64,000 nt of DNA from contig CM059587.1 of NCBI GenBank assembly GCA_030407085.1, forward strand, positions 82,225,001 to 82,289,000. Reading direction: 5' to 3'. The DNA comes from Trichopria drosophilae (taxonomy: Eukaryota > Arthropoda > Insecta > Hymenoptera > Diapriidae). Position numbers and translations under genes: made by a program. The notes under the pieces were generated by a model that searched no databases, had not been told where the DNA came from, and was given only the letters and a program-made list of their open reading frames with translations. Shown here one piece after another: positions 34,868-46,400 of the stretch (its first letter is position 1; the number at the start of each line of letters is the position of its first letter).

Positions 34868-37800
34868 CTACAGTAAGCGCGTCACTCATGTAACGGTATT
34901 ATTGTTAGGGAAACCGTCAATGAGTGAGTAATTTACAATCAGTTGATACAACCGGAAGTTTTAAAATCAGTCAAAACCGTCAACATAAAACAATACCCTA
35001 ACCGGATGCGCCTTCACAGCTTACGGTCAAGTTATCTGCCGTTTCCAACATGATAAATCCATTCGTTAAATTCAGATCATAGCAAATGTCTTTTATACTT
35101 TGTTTATCGTTTTATATCAAATCATTTATATTAATTTGTTTAGAATAAAAAAGAAACACATATCCTACAATATGTAAAAATAAAAGCTAATAATAGGAAT
35201 ATGTTACCTGGATCTTAAGTCATCAGAGGTAAGAATATACAGGAGGCGGTTGTCATCGTCATTGTTTATTTTTGGAATTGCAATTTCAACTGGTTCCTTA
35301 TTCAAATTAACTCCGTAAACGGTTACTCCCGAAATGTTTTCAACAATATCGGATTTTGCGGTGCAGTGAGCGTATAAACGCAGTGCACCGAAATTGTCCG
35401 GAGTAATAAGTTTCAACACTTTTTCAGATACCAGTTTTTTAAATATAACACTGACCCACCAATCTGGATTTGGATTAAGATCAGCACCAACTAATGCGTA
35501 ATATCCGCCAAATAGCGTATGCCTTATTACGACTTTTATACCTGCACTAGCACCAAATCCTAATTTGTCCAACCATAAAAATCCTGCCACAAAGCGATCC
35601 GACAATCCCGGCGCACCTCCACCATATGCAGTACTTGTTTCCGCTGAAATCATTTTAAATTACAATATATCATTACATGTTAAAAAGTATAAAAGTGTGT
35701 TTTTACATTGAAGTAATGTTTTGCGGGTTATTTATTAGTTAATTAAAGAAATACTCACATATCCACATCGATTTCGATCTTCCAGTGGTCTTAATAGTAT
35801 TTGTCATCTCTTTAATTTGGGACGGTAAATAGTTAAACGTTGATTGGTTCAAGAAATCATTGATAGTAGCTATTCGACCATTTAAATAGTATTGATGCCA
35901 TGTTATAAAATCAACACAATCTCCTGCAGATTCTAAGAATTGTTTAACATATTGTTCTCCATTACTTCCAATAAGACTGCCGCCTTCGACTTTGTTAGCT
36001 TCGGGTCCAACGAGTAAACTCCCTCCGTAACCAAACGCATTCAATACTGATCGTAAATTACAATAATCTTTTCCTAATTGCTGAGCACTTATATCGACGT
36101 CAAATACGTAACGATAGGAATTTGGTTCTGAAATTTATATGATTTTGATCAAATTTGCTCTTATATTATATATAATAATGCAACAATAATATTAGTAACA
36201 GGCGGGCTGTGTTTGAATCCCGTTGCTTCCATGCTCACCGGAGCATCGTCAGAGAGTATTGAATCCAAACAGTGAGGATTTGCCAGAAATCTATCTTTTT
36301 CTATCTACAGTTCGACATTGTCAAACAAAAGTGCCTGATGAAAATTCCCATTGGATCCTATATGAGAATTTCAACCACAAACCATTATGGGATCCTATAT
36401 GGGAAATCGCAAATCCTATCGTAATTTTTGACATGGGAAGTCACGGGAGAAGTGGAAAATCGCAATTTGAATTCAAATTTCCCAGATGGGAAATCACTTT
36501 TGTGAAACTGGAAGATGGTGAATCGGATTTTCCATGTAGGAAATTTGAAACCTTGATATTATCGGGTATGTTCTTTGCAATACCTGAGACGTAAATGGCG
36601 TTTCCATGCCTTGGGAAATAAATGTTGTGAATGGTAATGGAAAACGAACGAAAAATTGAAACAAAATGGCTGTTATCAATGTTGTCCGAATCAGCGTGGG
36701 TGTTGATCCGCCTTAAACTTTTCAAGAAGCTTTTTCAATATAGTTATAGTTTACGGGACAATCTTGTGTTTTAGGCTTAATATCGTTCACCCCTTTAGAA
36801 ATTACGAAAAAATGTAAAAATGTCTAAAAATACCTGTATCATAGATGTTCTATATAAGGATATCGTTTATGACAACAATAAAGCTGTATCTTAATAAGGA
36901 ATTCATTAATTATTTTGTTAGAAAATCCCTATGAATCCCGATTAGATATGATGAAATTTATTAGTAAAATTTAATCTTTTTTCCGTAAACATTCTACCCT
37001 GAACGGTGGGTCACTTGGCTCGTGGGTCGATGAAGAACGCAGCTAATTGCGAGTCTTATTGTGAACTGCAGGACACATGAACATCGACGTTTCGAACGCA
37101 CATTGCGGTCCCGGATACAATTCCCGGACCACGCCTTGCTGAGGATCATTGCTTTCCTATTGTGTTAAAGACCATTTGGTCCGTATATTAATAATAAATA
37201 AATAATTAAATAAATAAAGACACCATCACCTAGTATTCTGTCTGACTACGTAAAGCTGGAATTCTAGTCAAAACTAGCTTAGCGACTGAAGTAGACTCTT
37301 AAAACAGGTCATTGGACTTTTGTTAAATAAGAAAATCGCTTAAATCTATCTTAACCCGTTTGGAGAAAACTATGGTACATATTTGGTCCTATTAAATCCT
37401 ATTAAATCCTATTCGGTTTCTGGAGCAATTGAGCACCTTCATTGTAGAACTCGATCGACGCTCGAACTGCCGAAACGAGTTGGCCCCTGGCCGTTGTCAG
37501 ATCGAAATTTTGATTTGGAAAAATATCGTGGTATTCAGAATGATGAGACGCATGTTTTTTTCAAAAGAAATTTTTTGATTCGACGAATAGCTTTCAGAAT
37601 AAAAAATAAAAACGGCTAAAATCGTTAATCATAAATTTAATTATATTTTAAGGTATAAATCGCCATATTTCGTTTAATTATGCCTGAAACAGCTTGCAAT
37701 TTTTTTTACCTACTCCTGATGGTCAAGCGATGACGTCCGTAATATAAAAATTATACAAAGTTGTTATTTTTAAATATTTTTAATTGTTAATAACGCTAGA

Positions 37801-39476
37801 TTGGTGACCGCAAACTTATCGTTTCGCGGACAAAAAGCATCGAGGGAAGTTTCGAGTTGAGCAAACTGTCAGTGAGACTTTTGTTCCTCTACATTCAAAG
37901 AAGTTTTATGGAAAATTTCAACTCGATTTTACTATATTGTCTGCATGGGTAACTATAATGCTGATTGTATTTATTTCACTACCTTCCGGGTCCTCAGTTT
38001 TACAAGGACCGTTTCTGACCTTGAGCAGAATTTAGCAAGGGATCGTCTACTTTGTTGGTCTTGTTTTATGATATATTCGGGACATTTGGCATTAGAAATC
38101 GTATATAGCAGAACCAGATTTAACTTTTATGTGTAAATCAAAGATTATTGTGATGTAAATTACCGGGGTAGTCTAGAAAATCATGAAAATTCTAATAATC
38201 TTGAACGGAAAGTCGTTTTATGAAAATATTGTCCCGGATCTTTAGAAACCTGATTAGTATATGATTAACTCTTAATTCTTCAGGGAACGGGAAGCCACAC
38301 ATTTACTACCCTAAACGTTTCGACTTAGCTGGAGCTTAGAACTTTAACAGTGCGGATACTCTTGTTGCCATGGCTATTTCGGTCATATACTAATGAGCCA
38401 CATCTTTTTTTGTGCAGAATTTATATTCGATGACGTACGCGCCCAGTACAATATTCCTTCTCTTATTCTAATTTGTCCATTCAAGCAGGGTACGGCCTAC
38501 TTCTCTTATTGTAATTAAAAAAAAACGCAATTCTCTATACAATCCTAAAATTATGTCGCATTTAATTTAAATATGGGTTACTTTATTTTATATTCTATTG
38601 CGGAATCTCAAGCCAGAAAGCAACAAGCTGCCAGGGCACAATTAGATTTAAATAATATAACCTAACAACAATAATAAAATAAGTATTACTTACCGTTACC
38701 CATTTGCCAGTCTAATTCCATATTCTGACTTTTTGCATAAGCAATTAATTTTTTAGCATTCGCATTATTCCAACTGCCGTTATCATGTCGCAACAAGGCA
38801 TTTACATCGAACATCATACGTAGCCCTGCCTTTTTTGTAAAGTCATATAAAAATAAAAAATCCTTTTCTGTTAAGTTAAATTTACTTATATCAGCGTCTT
38901 CCACGTTATTACTTATTATGTCCGGAATTCCTTGGAATTTTATGGAATTCTCTGTCTGTCAAAGAAAAATAGTAATTGTATAAATAATATACAACAATCT
39001 TCAAAGTAAGATGAAAAATAAATAGCAGATGAAATATATGATTTTTTATTGCAATATTTTTTTAAAACACAAGTAATTGTTATTTTGATCGTTTATATAT
39101 TTTTTAATTCGTCGTTAAATTATCACAACTGCGAAATATTTATCTTCTTAGATGTAAGTGAATATATAATAACCTCGTTAAAGTAAAGACAATCTGCAGA
39201 AGTGCCGCCTATTCTGATATAAGCCGGACTTAAATGTCGAGCAAGATTCAAAAACGCATTATGGTGAATAGGCGAAACGGATAAATGCCTTAGATGAGAT
39301 GAATCTAACGCTACAGATAAATACATCTTGGATGTTACGTGGATCACAGGTTGTTTTACATTTATCGTTACAATATTCGCATTATCCTGACGATATGGTC
39401 TCGTAAACCAGAAAAAATTTAATATGAGAAACGCCCAGCATAGTCCAAACAGCAAGAATTTGAAAAGGTATCTCAT
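34597..39476 (-). CDS. Heparanase-family GH79 endo-beta-glucuronidase
   Basis: Five coding exons (39476-39174, 38955-38694, 36127-35759, 35643-35208, 34867-34597) join in frame to 1641 bases (546 residues plus stop; human heparanase has 543). The family cleaves heparan sulfate chains in lysosomes and extracellular matrix. The N-terminus is basic then hydrophobic (about residues 5-25), a signal peptide or membrane anchor. IGGTSADCLYF follows. The general acid is Glu189 in NEPNSY, completed across the exon 2/3 junction. The nucleophile is Glu313 in ETSTAYGGGAP, just after the exon 3/4 junction. WHQYYLNGR and FLWLDKLG are also strongly heparanase-like, and the C-terminal beta-domain is complete. 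Compared with human, the linker between the GGT strand and the DV(N)ALL region is much shorter, so two-chain maturation by cathepsin L is unlikely. All junctions follow GT/AG. No disabling change. Family and catalysis are by homology. Confidence 0.95.
35208..35643 (-). CDS. Heparanase exon 4 (nucleophile)
   Basis: The acceptor is TGATTTCAG and the donor is AG|GTAACA. It starts with the two bases completing Ser312, then Glu313 in ETSTAYGGGAPGLSD, the catalytic nucleophile. It continues through FLWLDKLGFGASAGIKVV and YALVGADLNPNPDWW into the beta-domain. Confidence 0.94.
35759..36127 (-). CDS. Heparanase exon 3 (acid/base side and YLNGR)
   Basis: The acceptor is AAATTTCAG and the donor is T|GTGAGT. 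It starts by completing Glu189 of NEPNSYRY and includes QQLGKDY and FITWHQYYLNGRIATINDFL, near identical in layout to human heparanase around E225-R300. Confidence 0.94.
36223..36600. repeat. Unclassified repeat with duplicated GGATCCTATATG unit
   Basis: Inside a heparanase intron, TTGGATCCTATATGAGAA and TGGGATCCTATATGGGAA recur 43-45 bases apart, followed by more TGGGAA-type phrases. Just upstream is GTGTTTGAATCCCG (36210-36223), which resembles a tRNA B-box, so a tRNA-derived repeat is possible. A 123-codon open frame covers it but has no homology I recognise. Confidence 0.4.
36996..37152 (+). rRNA. 5.8S rRNA-like sequence, displaced and probably a pseudogene
   Basis: The stretch matches eukaryotic 5.8S rRNA along nearly its whole length (about 155 bases). 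Landmarks are CACTTGGCTCGTGGGTCGAT, GATGAAGAACGCAGC, GTGAACTGCAGGACACATGA, ACATCGA, CGAACGCACATTGCGGTCC and the 3' helix CCCGGACCACGCCTTGCTGA. Changes at normally invariant sites (GGGTCACT for GGATCACT, and an altered GCGAGTCTT stretch) suggest it is not under rRNA constraint. No 18S or 28S sequence flanks it. It lies in the intron between heparanase exons 2 and 3, on the opposite strand. The wording of the variable positions recalls hymenopteran 5.8S; that is from memory. Confidence 0.88.
37153..38693 (-). other. Heparanase intron 2, remainder
   Basis: AT-rich intron sequence. A half copy of the pogo-like MITE (CTTCTCTTATTCTAATTTGT at about 38457) lies at 38450-38520. Directly after the 5.8S-like stretch there is no recognisable ITS2 or 28S. 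Confidence 0.5.
38694..38955 (-). CDS. Heparanase exon 2
   Basis: The acceptor is TTCTTTGACAG and the donor is AACG|GTAAGT. It encodes TENSIKFQG, the shortened linker region, FLFLYDFTKKAGLRMMFDVN, ALLR, and ends QMGN plus the first base of Glu189. It exits in phase 1. Confidence 0.92.
39174..39476 (-). CDS. Heparanase exon 1 with signal/anchor
   Basis: Starts MRYLFKFLLFGLCWAFLILN, a basic N-terminus plus hydrophobic stretch, then enters the GH79 barrel with SPAYIRIGGTSADCLYFNE. The donor is GAG|GTTATT, phase 0. The ATG is the first in frame and gives a good signal sequence. Donor consensus beyond GT is weak. Confidence 0.88.
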
Positions 39477-40179
39477 TGTGGAAACTGAAACAATAAGAAT
39501 TAATGAATATAAATTATATTTTGGATATTCAATGGCGGCCTATACAGATTACCGCAAACGAAAAATTATTCGAAATTTTCAATGCATTTCAGTCTTATTT
39601 CTTAATCCACGAATGCTTCTGTATCGTTCGGTTCAGGGTACACATTAAAAAAAACAAATGCCCAAACCTAGGCCTTTTATTTTCGTATGACATTGCGTAG
39701 ATTATTCACCTACTAGGAAAAATTACTATTTGTATTTTTTTTATTCCCAAATCTCAACAATTATTGCTTTTGTCTATTTATTGTCCTGTTGCACTAAAGA
39801 CACAACAGAATTACAAACGTACGCCTTTGAAGCGGCTTGCAAACAAAGTAATAGATATTGGCTGATTGTACATGCATCATACATGCGCATAGTATGCCAT
39901 TAGCACTGTTATTACTTGACCCCGGCATTCTTTTTGATCATCATTTTAAAAAAAATTAGTCTCATGAATAGGGCGCTTAACTGGAATAAGAAAAAATTCA
40001 AATCTTTCTGTATCTTACGCAGGAATATGTACTTCATAAAAGAAAAACCCGAAACTGACGTTAAAAACCAGTATTGACCTTGAAATAAAGGGTTAAAGTG
40101 AGAAAATCAGGAAAAGTTTAAATAGAATGCTCCGCAAAATACGTGGACAGTCCGAAAAACGCATCCATGGTATATAATG
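39477..40179. other. Heparanase upstream region
   Basis: Should hold the minus-strand promoter, but no TATA box or initiator could be fixed. Otherwise no feature is seen. Confidence 0.3.
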
Positions 40180-40665
40180 TTTCTTGGGTCGCTGAATCCG
40201 TATCCGATGTCCGTTTATTCCGATCTGGTCTGGATCAAGGACATTCGGAGGTCAATGTAGAGAACCAATTTGATATTTAAGTTAACAAACATATCTGTAC
40301 GTATTTTGGGTCGCTGAATCCGAATCCGACATCCATTTAACCCGATCTGGTCTCGATCAAGGACATTTGAGGTGAAATGTAGAGAAGCAATTTGATATTT
40401 AAGTTAACGAACATATCGGTACTTTTTTTGAGTCGCTGAATCCGAATCCGTTATTCGTTTAAACTAATCTGGTTTAGGTTAAGGAAATTTGAAGGTCAAA
40501 TGTAGAAAACGAATTCAGTTAAAGAACACATCTGTACGCTTTTCGAATCATTGAAAGTAATCCGAAAGAAAAAAATACGATGTCCTTTTAACCCGATCTG
40601 GTCTGGATCAAGGACATTTGAAGGTCAAATGTGGAGAATCAATTTGATATTTAAGTTAACTATAT
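40180..40665. repeat. Tandem array, about 122-bp period, four diverged copies
   Basis: GGGTCGCTGAATCCGAATCC-type phrases begin at about 40186, 40308 and 40429, with a diverged fourth at about 40540. Each unit continues with CCCGATCTGGTCTGGATCAA, GGACATTTGAAGGTCAAATG and CAATTTGATATTTAAGTTAA. Period is 121-122 bases. Non-coding. The unit sequence is unrelated to the 3.6-kb array, despite the same period. Confidence 0.82.
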
Positions 40666-41826
40666 AAGAAATAAGTAATATACAACCACTGTTGTAATTT
40701 ATGTTACTATTTAGTCATTTTAAAGGAACATTACATAAAAGTTTCGCAGTTTTATGAAAATCCTGCTTAACTGATTTTTGTGTAACATTGTTTTGTACAA
40801 TTCACTTTGTTTCAATGATTTTGAATGGTTCATAATAGCTCATAAAAAGTTATACGATTTAATGATTTTGAATGGGAAAATAGTGGAATGAAGAAATGAT
40901 TTCGTTGAATGAATTTCTATTGAAAAATAGTTATATTTGCCGCGAATAAATTTGAATGGATAGTTAATTATTACAGGACAACAAATTTAAAGATTTTTAA
41001 TCGAAAAAAAAATTAGATGAAAATGCAACTGATATGAATGAGATAGAATCGGTTATTACCAATAGCAAGTTGGGAGGTAAATGATTTTGAATGGAAATAA
41101 AATATTTAAATGAAACAATCATTCAAAAAATACCAAAAAGTTGGTTCTTTAGTAATTTTTGACAAGGAATTCAAAGATAGTATAATAAAAATTGTAAAAA
41201 AATGTTTTGACCCAAAACAATTTTTTCCTTGAAAAGAAATGGAATTTTTTAAAATCCATGCGTAATTATTTCGGAAATACATTTTTCTATTCACCAAACG
41301 TTTTTTGAATGTTTAAATTAATTTAGCGAATTTTAATCGGTCAACGAAATTCGTTCTTGAGTAACTTATGACGAAGAAGTCAGTGTGTTGGAATAAAAAA
41401 TGTAAAAAATTTGTTTTTTAAATTTAATTTCTTTAAATCCATCCGTAATTTAAAAAAAAAATTTGTTTTTAAGTTCTCCCAAATTTTTGAAATTTTTAAA
41501 TCAATTTAGAAGAAAGTAGTAATGAAAAAAATTGAAATTAAAAATTACTTAATCGAATTTTCAAATTTTGAGTTTCATAAAGACAATTCTGACAATTTTG
41601 TATGCTCTCTTAAAACAAATCAAAGAAATTTGTCGAGAATTAACCGAAAATTCTCTCCAATATCAAAAAATCATGTATTGCAGAAAATTCTCGGCCAATT
41701 CTCTTTAATTGTTTTTGATTCTTTTTAGAAGATAGTAAACAATGGTTAGAATTGCCTTTATGAAGCCCGAATTTTAAAAAAATGAGTCAGGACTTTTTTA
41801 TTTAAATTTTTTAGCTTTGATTAGTA
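40666..41826. other. AT-rich spacer
   Basis: No gene is seen. GATTTTGAATGG recurs several times between 40820 and 41095, suggesting an old degenerate repeat. Confidence 0.4.
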
Positions 41827-42086
41827 CAGTAGGGTCTCCTTTATTGAATCCTCCCTTATTCTCTAGATATCTCTTATACTCTGGATTTAGGATCTCTTAT
41901 TGCATATATTCCCCTTCGGTCGGCTTCCCTCCTCCATTACGTCCTAACCTAACCTTCGCGGCTGAGCGAATCTCGAACCGTTGTCGACCGTCGACCACCA
42001 AGAGTGGGGGTAAAGGGGAAGTAGAGAATACGGGAGACCGCCGCCATTTTGAAAAATTTGCAGTATGCAATAAGGGGACCCTACTG
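41827..42086. mobile_element. pogo-like MITE
   Basis: Starts CAGTAGGGTCTCCTTTATTG after TA and ends CAATAAGGGGACCCTACTG, an inverted match. The right flank is AA rather than TA. The interior has ACCGCCGCCATTTTGAAAAA, like the copies at 22419 and 51100. Confidence 0.78.
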
Positions 42087-45000
42087 AATACTTAATGGTA
42101 CCCCCTTAAGATAGTCTAATCTACTCTAAAATACTTTAATTAATAAATATAAATTATTCCAACTATTTCAGGTATTCTGCCAGATTTACACCTTGAAAAA
42201 CAGCACAGTACTAGAAAAATGCTACAATTTAAGTTAGCAATGATATTTTCTTCCTGTGTGACAAGATGTACCATAATGTAATAATAAATAATTAGAGAAA
42301 TTAATATATAAAATGTACAACCTTTTATTAATACAAAATCTTAAAAAATGTGAAAGCCAATGAAATTGAATGAATTTCAATAATATAATAAGCACATACT
42401 GAAATCAATGATTTTAAAACAATAATAATCATTGGTTACAGCTCAGTAGAAAAGATTTCTTTTGATATTTAGTGATTAAGACAACCAATTCAAATCTACT
42501 AAGATTCAGTCAAAATTACTCAATGAATTTCAATAAATTTTCGTTTGCTGGGTAATTGACGCACTTGTCTTTTTATTTTAACAATTTCCATTACTAGCCG
42601 TAGTGTCAAAGAAGATACATACAACTGTTCAATAAAATGTTAATTCAATTTACTGCAAATTTATTTATGACATAGATATGTTGAATTAAACAGTAGAATG
42701 AAGATTACTTCTTTAGCGTCTTGTAAATTTTCTTCATAACTAAAGTTACATTTACACAAAATGTGATTTATATTTGATAATTTTGTTATAAATATGTGAT
42801 TTAATTAAAAGTATTTTATCAAATCAAATCACTTATGTTTACATCCAAGTATTTAGAAGAATGGAATTTAGAAATATTCTATTTGTATACAGTTTTATCA
42901 AGACCGATAAAAATCAAAGAATATTAATTTAATTTATATATTTCAAACTGTAAAATGTACTTACCTTTGCCAGGATGACATAAATTTACTTGAATTCTGT
43001 ACAGATTACTTAAATCTTTAATATATATCATATGATTTCAAATTCCTGAATCTTATTCGATTAAATATGTAACGATATAAAATAAAAAGTAAAATACTTA
43101 TATTTTCTTTGAATTCTGATATTTACATCTTTAAAATTCAATGCAATAAAAATATAATGTCATAAGTTACAAAATAAAATTTTAACAATTTTTCTTCTTT
43201 GTCCTTTCAATATTTAATATAATATGTGACATAAATTTCTTCTTGGTAAATAGGAACAGTGTGACATCAATGAAACAAGCAAATTTAACCTTTCGATCAA
43301 TATATTGAGACCCTTTTCAAAAATCTTTTCGATTGCAGTGTACAACATTAAAATAGTGTAATATATCGGATATAATTAATTTTTTTGCTGCATGTAAAAA
43401 GATTCGTTTGTTTCTTTTTATTTTATCTTTATATTGTTTTGTTTCTATTGTGACAAAAATTATCTTATAATAGATGAACATTTTCGATGAAAATTCAGAT
43501 TGTCAATTGTTCAAAATAGAAGGAAATATTATTTAATGCATAGGAGTATTAATGTCATATATTATTTATACTTTATACTCACATTATAAAATATAAAAAT
43601 ACACTTTAGAAATATAGGTTAAGCACTATAGGGGTATCTACATGTTGACATCTTCTTCTTTTATAAGGATTTTAAATGCACTGGATCTCTCTCAATCCTT
43701 TGGCCTGTTGTTTTATATACATGTGGATTTCTAGTAATAATATTGTGTATCTTGATTGTTATAGATGGCACTACTGCCGATATTTTGCACATATGTTTTG
43801 TTCAATTCAAATTTAATACACGTTCTAAATTTCCAACAACCTGATTGTCCTACACTGTATAAAAAATGGTTTCGTAAAATCACAACACAAGTGTGAAATT
43901 ACACACCCGAGTTACCACTCTGAATGGTGTAAAAGTACAAAATCACATTTTTTTTTACACCAAAACTGTAATAGCACTACAAATATTGTGAAATTGTCAC
44001 TCTGAGAGTAGGTTATATAAATTACCACTTCTGAGAGCAGTAATTTCACACTTTTTGAAATTACTGTTTGAATGTGAAATTACATCTGACAATGTTAAAA
44101 ATTTCAATTATATTACAATTTCTCTAGTAATATTTTCCATTCCGTGCGTGACCCGAGCAGCCATCATTGATGTTTATATACTTGGTTTGAATTTCTCGTA
44201 AAGATTTCGGTTATTTGTTATGTGAAGATATTTTTTATCTCATCAAACGTGTGCAGAGGTATATATAATATGCTACATATTTGTTTGACCAAATAAAATG
44301 AAGTTTCTTTACAAGTATATTGAGGTTAAGTTTGATGGATTTATTTGTAAAAGTGTACACGTTACTTCGTAAACTACAAACTGTTAAAGCGAGTGAGGTT
44401 TTATGAACCAAATTTATTGTAAAGTGACTATTTACATGTATTGTTTATTATCGTTAAATGCAAAACTATATACGAATCGTTGTTTGTCGGGTTGAATTTT
44501 GTATTACAAATGCTATTGTATGATAAATAATAAATATTAAAACATTCCTAAAAACTATTTAATTAATTCTTAAACAAATTGCAATATTTTTTACATTCGC
44601 AAAAAAAAACATTGCAATGCATATATTATATTATATAATACAATTAAGTATTTAATACATATATACTGCACGCACCAAATGTGATATTTAACCTAAAAAT
44701 CTTTTTTTACAGTGTAATTATAGTTTTTGTATGTGTATAAATTTGAGTTTCACTTTTTGTTGCACATTATTTCAGTTTCAATTGTATATATCTAAGAGGC
44801 AGGTCATAAAATCTTCAAGGGTTTGAAAGATCACGTCCCAGTAAACGAAAATCGATTGAAAAATATTAAGAATTCTACAAAATACTTCAATTAGCATTTC
44901 TGAATCCAGGAATGATAATTTGCTAATTATTTCCAATTCTAAGAATTAACAAACATTAAACATTACATACTTTAAGAAGTATTCAAATAAATTCATCAAT

Positions 45001-45204
45001 TAGATTTTTAATTATTCAAATATATTCAAGAAAGAAAAGTTCAATACATCTACACCCTGCAAACACAAAAGTAACAGTTATGTAACAACTATGTAACATT
45101 TATGTAACAATGTAACCATTACGGAATACGGAAAGATTGGAGAAGTTTCAGAAATGGAATTCAGACATTGATTAGTTTTTCCTTTTTAAACTGTGAAGTT
45201 TATA
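42087..45204. other. Intergenic, no gene recognised
   Basis: Very AT-rich. Between 43,860 and 44,100, TGTGAAATTAC and GTAATTTCACA recur in both orientations, suggesting a decayed inverted-repeat element. At 45069-45125 the phrase TATGTAACA is repeated about four times. Confidence 0.45.
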
Positions 45205-45210
45205 TTTATT
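45205..45210 (-). terminator. Poly(A) signal AATAAA for ALKBH4
   Basis: AATAAA on the minus strand about 70 bases beyond the ALKBH4 stop. Confidence 0.45.
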
Positions 45211-45278
45211 ACATTATCTCACACTCGTGAATATATACATTTTTCATTAAACCTAAATGCGAAAGTTTTTTAACGATA

Positions 45279-46196
45279 TCACCAAAAGTGTCTTGCACTG
45301 CAAAATACTTTACTCGCTTCGTTTTCTGAACTGTCCGCTTTATTACCAGAAATATAATAAGGCTCTGTAAACTCTCGATATGCAATGCATACTCGACGTG
45401 TATTTACATCGTTTCTTAAAATACAGTGTTCCCAACAATACCTTGCTGATTTGGAAAGAATCACTATTGAGTTTACAGGCATAGGTAATCTCACTGTTAT
45501 ATCTTCCTCTGGTATGGAATACGTATCCAGATCTTCGCAACAATTTAAATTGTAACGAGTTGATGGCCCTCTATACGGAATCATAGTCAATACACTATCT
45601 CCTAAAATATTAACTGTGACTATTCGTTCTCCCCAAACCCAGCAGTCGTCAATATGAGGATCTATCGATGCTCCTAGTTCCGGATCGTATTCAAGACTGC
45701 ATTGCTCAATTGTTTGAAACTCCTGTAATTCGCTGAGTGTTGCAAAACGGTCCTGTACAAATTTTGTTGTTTCTGGAAATCCCAAAAACTTTCCAAGTGC
45801 AAGACGCTTTTTCTTGAAATTAACTTTTGGTCCATAATTCTGTTTCCTTCTGCCACTTTGCGAATCTTCCCAAGGTAGCGAGTCCACATTTTTAAGCAAC
45901 AATGCTGATTCGTCATTGTTTAGGAAATCCAGTTGTATGGATACTCCAGGAAATTCGACAGGTATTCCTTCATGGTTAGGATGCTGCATGTAAAGATCAA
46001 CATTCCAGCCAGGCCATGCTTTATTCTTACATAGTGGACAATAAACGTAGCTAGGATGTTTCTTGAATTTTGTATAATAGTCTGGATTAGATAACCCATA
46101 AACAGTCTCACATCGTAAACACGTTCTGACACCTTTACAACCGCATGGACGTACAGTTTCAATAACCGGACATTTAATAATTTTAGACATTTTCAC
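45279..46196 (-). CDS. ALKBH4-type Fe(II)/2-oxoglutarate dioxygenase
   Basis: Intronless, 305 residues (human ALKBH4 about 302). The family oxidatively removes methyl groups, with reported roles on actin lysine and DNA 6mA. A cysteine-rich N-terminus has CGCKGVRTCLRC (18-29) and a CPLC pair (53-56), both in the position of the family's CGCKG.RTC motif. SGRRKQNYGPKVNFKK (114-129) is a diagnostic ALKBH4 phrase. The jelly-roll core supplies iron ligands His181 and Asp183 (DPHIDDCW) and His257 (WEHCIL). Arg267/268 in NTRRVCIAYREF would bind 2-oxoglutarate. All catalytic residues are present, so the enzyme should be active. A second Met at codon 3 could be the start instead. A long insertion of about 20 residues (43-65) relative to human carries the CPLC pair. 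It stands alone, with no co-directed neighbour. Confidence 0.95.
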   Translation of the reverse strand: MKMSKIIKCPVIETVRPCGCKGVRTCLRCETVYGLSNPDYYTKFKKHPSYVYCPLCKNKAWPGWNVDLYMQHPNHEGIPVEFPGVSIQLDFLNNDESALLLKNVDSLPWEDSQSGRRKQNYGPKVNFKKKRLALGKFLGFPETTKFVQDRFATLSELQEFQTIEQCSLEYDPELGASIDPHIDDCWVWGERIVTVNILGDSVLTMIPYRGPSTRYNLNCCEDLDTYSIPEEDITVRLPMPVNSIVILSKSARYCWEHCILRNDVNTRRVCIAYREFTEPYYISGNKADSSENEASKVFCSARHFW

Positions 46197-46400
46197 GATC
46201 TGTTAACTTTTTAAATTCTATCATTGTGTGTTGACATAACAATATATACAAGTACACTTTTCCGGATTTCAGCGTTCCAGCGTTCCAAGTGTGCCATGTT
46301 TCAGTTCCGAGATGGTTCAGATTCGCTTTCTAGGGTATTCTAGTAACTTTATGCTTAAGGGGCTTAAGTGGCTCGTCGGTTCGGTAGAACGTTTCACTAA
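46197..46400 (-). promoter_or_regulatory. ALKBH4 promoter region (approximate)
   Basis: Sequence just upstream of the ALKBH4 start is locally GC-richer, with a duplicated CAGCGTTCCAGCGTTCCA (about 46270-46287 on +). No core element can be fixed. Placement is by position only. Confidence 0.25.

Noticed and set aside
36223..36594. 123-codon open frame in a heparanase intron
   Set aside because: Covers an internally duplicated repeat, opposite to the gene, with no recognised domain.
40180..40665. CRISPR-like repeat spacing
   Set aside because: Repeat units are contiguous 122-base tandem copies with no unique spacers, in a eukaryotic genome.
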